This document shows positions 60,901 through 64,000 of a stretch of 64,000 nt of DNA, piece by piece. The translations under genes were made by a program, and so were the position numbers. Position 1 is the stretch's first letter. Every line of letters begins with the position of its first letter. Under the pieces are notes generated by a model, which ran no database searches, was not told where the DNA came from, and worked only from the letters and a program-made list of their open reading frames with translations. Source of the DNA: Salipiger aestuarii. Its GTDB lineage: Bacteria > Pseudomonadota > Alphaproteobacteria > Rhodobacterales > Rhodobacteraceae. The stretch lies in NCBI RefSeq assembly GCF_003259905.1, contig NZ_QLMG01000009.1:62001-126000 (forward strand), read 5' to 3'.

Positions 60901-61131
60901 ATGACGGTTGTAGCGATCATGGCGGGCCTGATGCCGATCCTTTGGGCGCACGGCACAGGCTCTGAAATCATGCAGCGCATCGCCGTCCCGATGATCGGCG
61001 GGATGGTGTCGTCCACCTTACTGACCCTGATCGTGATTCCGGCGGTCTACGGTATCATCAAGGGCTGGAGCCTGAAGAAAACTGTCGCCGCGGATCATTG
61101 GCCTCTCGACCGGGCCGCAGAGCAGGTGTAG
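57976..61131 (+). CDS. cusA: CusA-type RND heavy-metal efflux pump
   Basis: A 1051-residue inner-membrane transporter with 12 helices. The N-terminus has NLPIDAIPDLSDVQVIVLTD and QVVEDQVTYPLTSAML, the CusA/CzcA signature. IAIGAMIDAAIVMIENAHKH holds the acidic TM4 proton relay. EGTLMYMPTTLPGLS, with Met, is typical of the monovalent-ion (Cu/Ag) branch. It overlaps cusB by four bases. It would export Cu(I)/Ag(I) from periplasm and cytoplasm to the outside. Confidence 0.94.
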   Translation: MISRVIEWSARNLVLVFFATALIIAAGVWSLRNLPIDAIPDLSDVQVIVLTDYPGQAPQVVEDQVTYPLTSAMLTVPRSRVVRGFSFFGISFVYIIFEDGVDPYWARSRVLEYLNAAAARLPDGVTPTLGPDATGVGWVYQYAITGENLSLAELRSLQDWVVRYGASRAEGVSEVASVGGFVKQYSVTLDPVRMRAQGITLSDIGKAISESNMDTGGRTVELSEFEFMVRGRGYLAGTEDIGNITLRSIGGVPINLKDVARVEIVPNERRGIAELNGEGEVASGIVLQRVGANALDVIENAKSELGVVAQSLPDGVDIVPVYDRSNLILSAIKTLKTTLLEESLVVAGVTIIFLLHVRSALVAIIMLPVGLLMAFTAMKFLGIGANIMSLGGIAIAIGAMIDAAIVMIENAHKHLERAAPDKPRIEVLIEAASEVGPALFFSLLIITVSFLPIFALEGQEGRMFGPLAYTKTFSMTAAAFLSVTLVPALMVVFVRGRIIPEHRNPVNRALIAVYRPIIRAVLKAKSLTIIVALFALIVTIWPARQLGSEFMPVLNEGTLMYMPTTLPGLSVTKAAELMQTQDRIIKTFPDVLSVFGKAGRALTATDPAPTEMFETIIQLRPEAEWRPGVTTESLRQEMDAALQFPGVSNAWTMPIRARIDMLSTGIRTPVGIKVYGTSLTEMEKVAREVEAVVRTVPGTTSAYAERVIGGYYLDITPDRTALGRYGLSVQDVQEVIGMALGAKAITQTVEGRERYDVAVRYPATLRSDPEAIGREVQVALPDGGTIPLGDVATIERTRGATSIRTENGQLAVYIFVDIIGRDLGGYVAEAQAAVATSVTLPPGYSLGWSGQFEYLERAKQRLATVVPLTLALIFLLLYLNFRRLTETLIVMLSLPFALVGGIWLMWFMGFNMSVAVAVGFIALAGVAAETGVIMLIYLDQALNEARDRADGRDLTRDELYAAIMVGAVDRVRPKMMTVVAIMAGLMPILWAHGTGSEIMQRIAVPMIGGMVSSTLLTLIVIPAVYGIIKGWSLKKTVAADHWPLDRAAEQV

Positions 61132-61174
61132 CGGAATTAAGGAAGAACGGGCACATTCAAATGGTCGCTGCAAT

Positions 61175-62416
61175 TCATGGCGCCAGCGCAACTTCGACCA
61201 CGCGGACTGTGGTGCTTCTGTCTGAAGCTCCTGTCGGTTGGGTCCAGGCCACAAATGCACCGGCTTCTCCGCGTGTCATTCGCGGAAAGCCGACCGATCC
61301 AGCACCCCGATTGACGTAGAGAGCCTGGGGCGCGGCGCATCCGGTACCACGGGATACATGGCACAGAACGATCGCCTCACCGCCACTCACATATTCCATC
61401 CAGAGTGCCAAAACGCTTCCATCCAGCATTTGCAGAACATCGACCCGACCCGAGGCCGCGCCGAGGTCGAGGCGGAGCGGTTCGTCGAAATGCATTCCTC
61501 CATCGTCCGAAAAGGCAATACGAACCCTCGGTTCGTCTGATGCTGCAGTAAACCAGATGACGGTTGCCTTGTCGCCGATCGCATCAATGGCTGGGCCATT
61601 TACGGGGCAGCCGGCAATTTCCCATCCGTCGTTGTGAACAGTGAGGGGTTGCGTCCATTCCCCTCCGATAGATCGGACAATCGAAATATCGCGGATTTCC
61701 TCGGCGGTTCGATCACGATAGACCGCCACGATATCGCCCGAGGCGGTCCGCGCTGCGGACGTCTGACAACAAGTACAAGCGCGCGCGTCCAACAGGCTTT
61801 CTGGCTTCATCGCTCCGTCAGAGTCGACCTGTCGCGCGCGCAGCTGCATCGCATTCTCGAAGCTTTCGCCTTCTGTCTGATTGTCATACTCCCGGCCATC
61901 CAGCCACAGCGCCGTCAACCCGCCAAACTGATCGGGAATTAACGAAACAAAACCGTGCTCGCGTTGAGATCTGTCATCGTGCGGAATAAGCGGTTCCGTC
62001 CAGCTTCTGCCCTCATCCATGGAAAAAGCGATATTGACGTCATACTGGTAGTCACCTTCCCCATTCAGTTTCAGCCATTGTGCCGCCAGTCCACCATCGG
62101 CCAGTACCGCTACCGATGGGAAATCGGCCCAGTTGATGTAAATCTTTGACGATTTATGAATTGTGCGAGCGTCCGACCACTCACTGCCATCGAGTATGGC
62201 CATGCGAACTTCCGCTTCGGCTCCGTTTTCTTCTGTCCAGCTCAATATGATCCGGCCATCCGGCAAGGTTGCAAGTGATGGTTCACGGGCACTGATGCCG
62301 ACCGGTGCTGCACGGTCGGTCAATCTGAAGAGGGCGGTTTCCTCGGCATGAGTTGCAGGGAAAGAACTGAAAAATGCAGCAAGGATCAGGATCGATGCAG
62401 CGAGACACTTACTCAT
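61175..62416 (-). CDS. Exported beta-propeller (sialidase-like) protein
   Basis: A 413-residue product with a signal peptide (CLAASILILAAFFSSFPATHA). Repeated blade motifs follow: GRIILSWTEENGAEAE, GRSWTEPLI, GDIVAVYRDRTAEEIRDIS and the Asp-box-like SDDGGMHFDEPLRL. It resembles exo-alpha-sialidase propellers but shows no full catalytic set. A LDARACTCCQTS segment has three cysteines, possibly for metal. Start ATG 62416 follows from the signal peptide. It lies tail to tail with cusA, in a region of metal genes. Confidence 0.75.
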   Translation of the reverse strand: MSKCLAASILILAAFFSSFPATHAEETALFRLTDRAAPVGISAREPSLATLPDGRIILSWTEENGAEAEVRMAILDGSEWSDARTIHKSSKIYINWADFPSVAVLADGGLAAQWLKLNGEGDYQYDVNIAFSMDEGRSWTEPLIPHDDRSQREHGFVSLIPDQFGGLTALWLDGREYDNQTEGESFENAMQLRARQVDSDGAMKPESLLDARACTCCQTSAARTASGDIVAVYRDRTAEEIRDISIVRSIGGEWTQPLTVHNDGWEIAGCPVNGPAIDAIGDKATVIWFTAASDEPRVRIAFSDDGGMHFDEPLRLDLGAASGRVDVLQMLDGSVLALWMEYVSGGEAIVLCHVSRGTGCAAPQALYVNRGAGSVGFPRMTRGEAGAFVAWTQPTGASDRSTTVRVVEVALAP

Positions 62417-62512
62417 ACAGAGAATTATCCCCACTAGTCGTGGCCATGTTGCGGCGAACCCATTGGTAGTTGATCGGGAACCAAATCCCACCCTTTTGTC
62501 CGTCGAAACGGC

Positions 62513-62971
62513 TCAGTTTATCCCGTTGGCACGCTGCAATACACGAATGTAAGCCACGATATCGAGAATATCTGATCGCGTCACGCCTTCAACCGCTGGC
62601 ATGTTACCAAATTTCCAATGATGCGCCCGAACTCCATTTTGCGCCGCGAGGACAAACGCCATGTCGCCGTGGTGGCTCGGTTCATAGATTTTGTGAACAA
62701 GCGGTGGAGCGATGCCATCCTGGCCTTGCCCGTTCAGGCCGTGGCAGGCGGCACATACCGCATCATAAGCGCTTGCGCCGATTTGCTCCTGCTCTGTAAA
62801 ACTGGAGGGCAAATTGACGGCTGCAAGTGCGCCTGCGGGAAGCGCCATGCTTTCGCCGGTTTGGGTGCCCGTTTGGGAGTCGGTCTGCTGCTTGAAATAC
62901 CATCCCGCCGCAGCAACGGCGACCAGAGCAAAAAATATCGCTGCACATCTCATTCTATCAGACTCCTTCAT
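62513..62971 (-). CDS. Membrane-anchored c-type cytochrome
   Basis: A 152-residue protein. An N-terminal helix (AAIFFALVAVAAAGWYF) anchors it. DAVCAACHGLNGQGQDGIAPP is the haem motif CxxCH (about 70-74), and KFGNMPAVEGVT provides the distal Met. The ATG overlaps the ABC gene stop (ATGA), so translation is coupled. Start 62953 is possible. It may act in periplasmic redox of metals; its link to a truncated ABC exporter is odd. Confidence 0.88.
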   Translation of the reverse strand: MKESDRMRCAAIFFALVAVAAAGWYFKQQTDSQTGTQTGESMALPAGALAAVNLPSSFTEQEQIGASAYDAVCAACHGLNGQGQDGIAPPLVHKIYEPSHHGDMAFVLAAQNGVRAHHWKFGNMPAVEGVTRSDILDIVAYIRVLQRANGIN

Positions 62972-64000
62972 GATGTTGCGATCGCCCCCTGTCTCTTCAC
63001 AGACAAAGCCGGGTAACTCAGTGTAGCTTCCTCGAATTGGCTGACCTCTTCCAGCTTGGGGTTGTCTGCCTGAGCTTTCCCCGATCGCTGAATCGATCCA
63101 GTGAAAAAGGTCGTGATTTCCTGGTACCGGATCCGCGTGTCTTCCAGCGTCTGATAGTAACTGAAGAGCTCTTTCAGCGGTGCCGAGAAGTCCTTGTGTG
63201 CTGCCAGGACGGCCACCAACGCGCCGAGTGTAATGCGACCTTCGATGACAAAATATCCACCCAAAGAGTAGAATAGGAATGGCGTCAGCGCGGTCAGAAA
63301 ATTGTTGAGGGCCTTGATGAAGAACTTCAGGCGGAAGATCTTCCTGCGCACGTGCTCAAGCTCTCTGAAGCTTGCACTCGCTGGGAGCAGCCCGGCAGGA
63401 TTGACCTGACGTTCGCGCAATTGATCGCTCAGCTGCCTGCCAAGCTGTCGGACTTCCTTGATCCTGGTGCGCGAAAGCGCGTTGACCCGGCGCTGCAGCT
63501 TGGGCAGCAGCACGAGCTGAATTGGCAGTACGGTCAGTGCTGCGGCACCCAAGACAGGGTCCTGAACGAACATGAAAAACAGGATCGTCAAAAGCGTACC
63601 GCCTTGCAGGATTGGCAGCGTAAGGACATCTGCCGCAAAGCCACCTATGGGCTCGACTTCCTGCGCGAGAATAGGGACGATTTCGCTCTGGTTTTGGGAG
63701 TCTGGATCGCTGCGCCATTGCCGATAGACCAGCAGGCGGAAGCGCCGCAGAAAACGCTCGGCGACATACCCTTTGAAGACGTTAAGGCCATATTTGTTTA
63801 GCCCATTCAGGATAATAGCCAAAAGGTAGAGACCGCAAAGAAGCATGAGGAAAACGACCTGGTCGACGTCTCGTCCCAAAACGGCAACTGGGAAACGGCC
63901 AGAATCCAGAGCGTTGTTTACGATCTGTTTTGGCAGTTCCAAAGTCAGATAGAGTATAGGCATCGCGATGAGGCTAACCACGATCATCAACGCCTGCTGC
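62968..64000 (-). CDS. ABC exporter membrane domain lacking ATPase domain, partial
   Basis: The frame is open past the right edge, with ATG at 63990 as the first in-window start. At least 340 residues encode the ABC_membrane domain: LPKQIVNNALDSGRFPV, RFRLLVYRQWRS, VQDPVLGAAALTVLPIQLVLL, YFVIEGRITLGALVAVLAAHKDF. The C-terminus reaches VSQFEEATLSYPALSVKRQG, where the nucleotide-binding domain should start, then stops after IATS. No Walker A follows within 300 bases; the cytochrome c gene overlaps the stop. The ATPase part may have been lost in a rearrangement. Confidence 0.8.
   Translation of the reverse strand, partial: QQALMIVVSLIAMPILYLTLELPKQIVNNALDSGRFPVAVLGRDVDQVVFLMLLCGLYLLAIILNGLNKYGLNVFKGYVAERFLRRFRLLVYRQWRSDPDSQNQSEIVPILAQEVEPIGGFAADVLTLPILQGGTLLTILFFMFVQDPVLGAAALTVLPIQLVLLPKLQRRVNALSRTRIKEVRQLGRQLSDQLRERQVNPAGLLPASASFRELEHVRRKIFRLKFFIKALNNFLTALTPFLFYSLGGYFVIEGRITLGALVAVLAAHKDFSAPLKELFSYYQTLEDTRIRYQEITTFFTGSIQRSGKAQADNPKLEEVSQFEEATLSYPALSVKRQGAIATS

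Noticed and set aside
1-64000. CRISPR array, tRNA and rRNA genes
   Set aside because: No regularly spaced identical repeats and no recognisable tRNA or rRNA signature were seen on either strand.

Overview
The window looks like a stretch of a conjugative plasmid, or a plasmid-derived region, from an alphaproteobacterium, most likely Rhodobacterales. The reasons are the high-GC codon use, a RepABC-family RepC replication initiator, an Agrobacterium-style VirC/VirD/VirB transfer set, and protein styles typical of that order. No rRNA, tRNA or housekeeping operon is visible. Organism and replicon assignment are inference.

Layout. (1) 1-1753: a large protein running off the left edge, with a PD-(D/E)XK-like nuclease signature; probable defence cargo. 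(2) 2394-3428: an IS110-family transposase with a structured upstream flank. (3) 3.8-11.5 kb: small unknown genes, then a relaxosome module: virC2-like and virC1/parA (minus), an oriT-like region with a T-border-like sequence at 6990, and virD1-like, virD2 relaxase and virD4 coupling protein (plus). (4) 11.7-22.4 kb: a five-gene defence island: SNF2-type helicase, DUF4391 protein, type III Mod, AlbA_2/ATPase protein and type III Res. (5) 22.5-34 kb: a near-complete virB operon on the minus strand (virB1 to virB11, with a VirB7-like lipoprotein and a VirB5/transglycosylase hybrid). (6) 34.2-36.5 kb: exported small genes, a TrbM-like gene and a solitary repC preceded by a probable antisense ctRNA.

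(7) 36.7-62.5 kb: a metal-resistance island. It carries three L,D-transpeptidases, two cation-diffusion-type transporters, a methyltransferase-like membrane protein, a transglutaminase-like protein, YnfA, one MerR regulator, a periplasmic copper/thiol operon (Sco, DsbB, DsbA-like, PCuAC, Sco, M23 peptidase, DUF411, ZIP, LspA, Lnt), a Zn/Cd/Pb-type P-ATPase, a Cu-type P-ATPase with YHS domain, FixH-like, CusB and CusA, a beta-propeller protein and a c-type cytochrome. (8) 62,968 to the right edge: the membrane half of an ABC exporter whose nucleotide-binding domain is missing.

The most striking unifying signal is a set of MerR-type promoters (a -35 of the TTGAA class, a 19-bp spacer carrying a CTCTAG/CTACAG dyad, and a -10). 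They stand before at least five separate transcription units between 36.7 and 53.1 kb. They tie cell-wall L,D-transpeptidases, lipoprotein-maturation enzymes (LspA, Lnt), disulfide enzymes and metal transporters into one apparent metal-responsive regulon, probably driven by the MerR gene at 41895-42323. The Cu-ATPase gene has instead a CueR-type operator (CCTTCC-N7-GGAAG), and no second MerR gene is seen.
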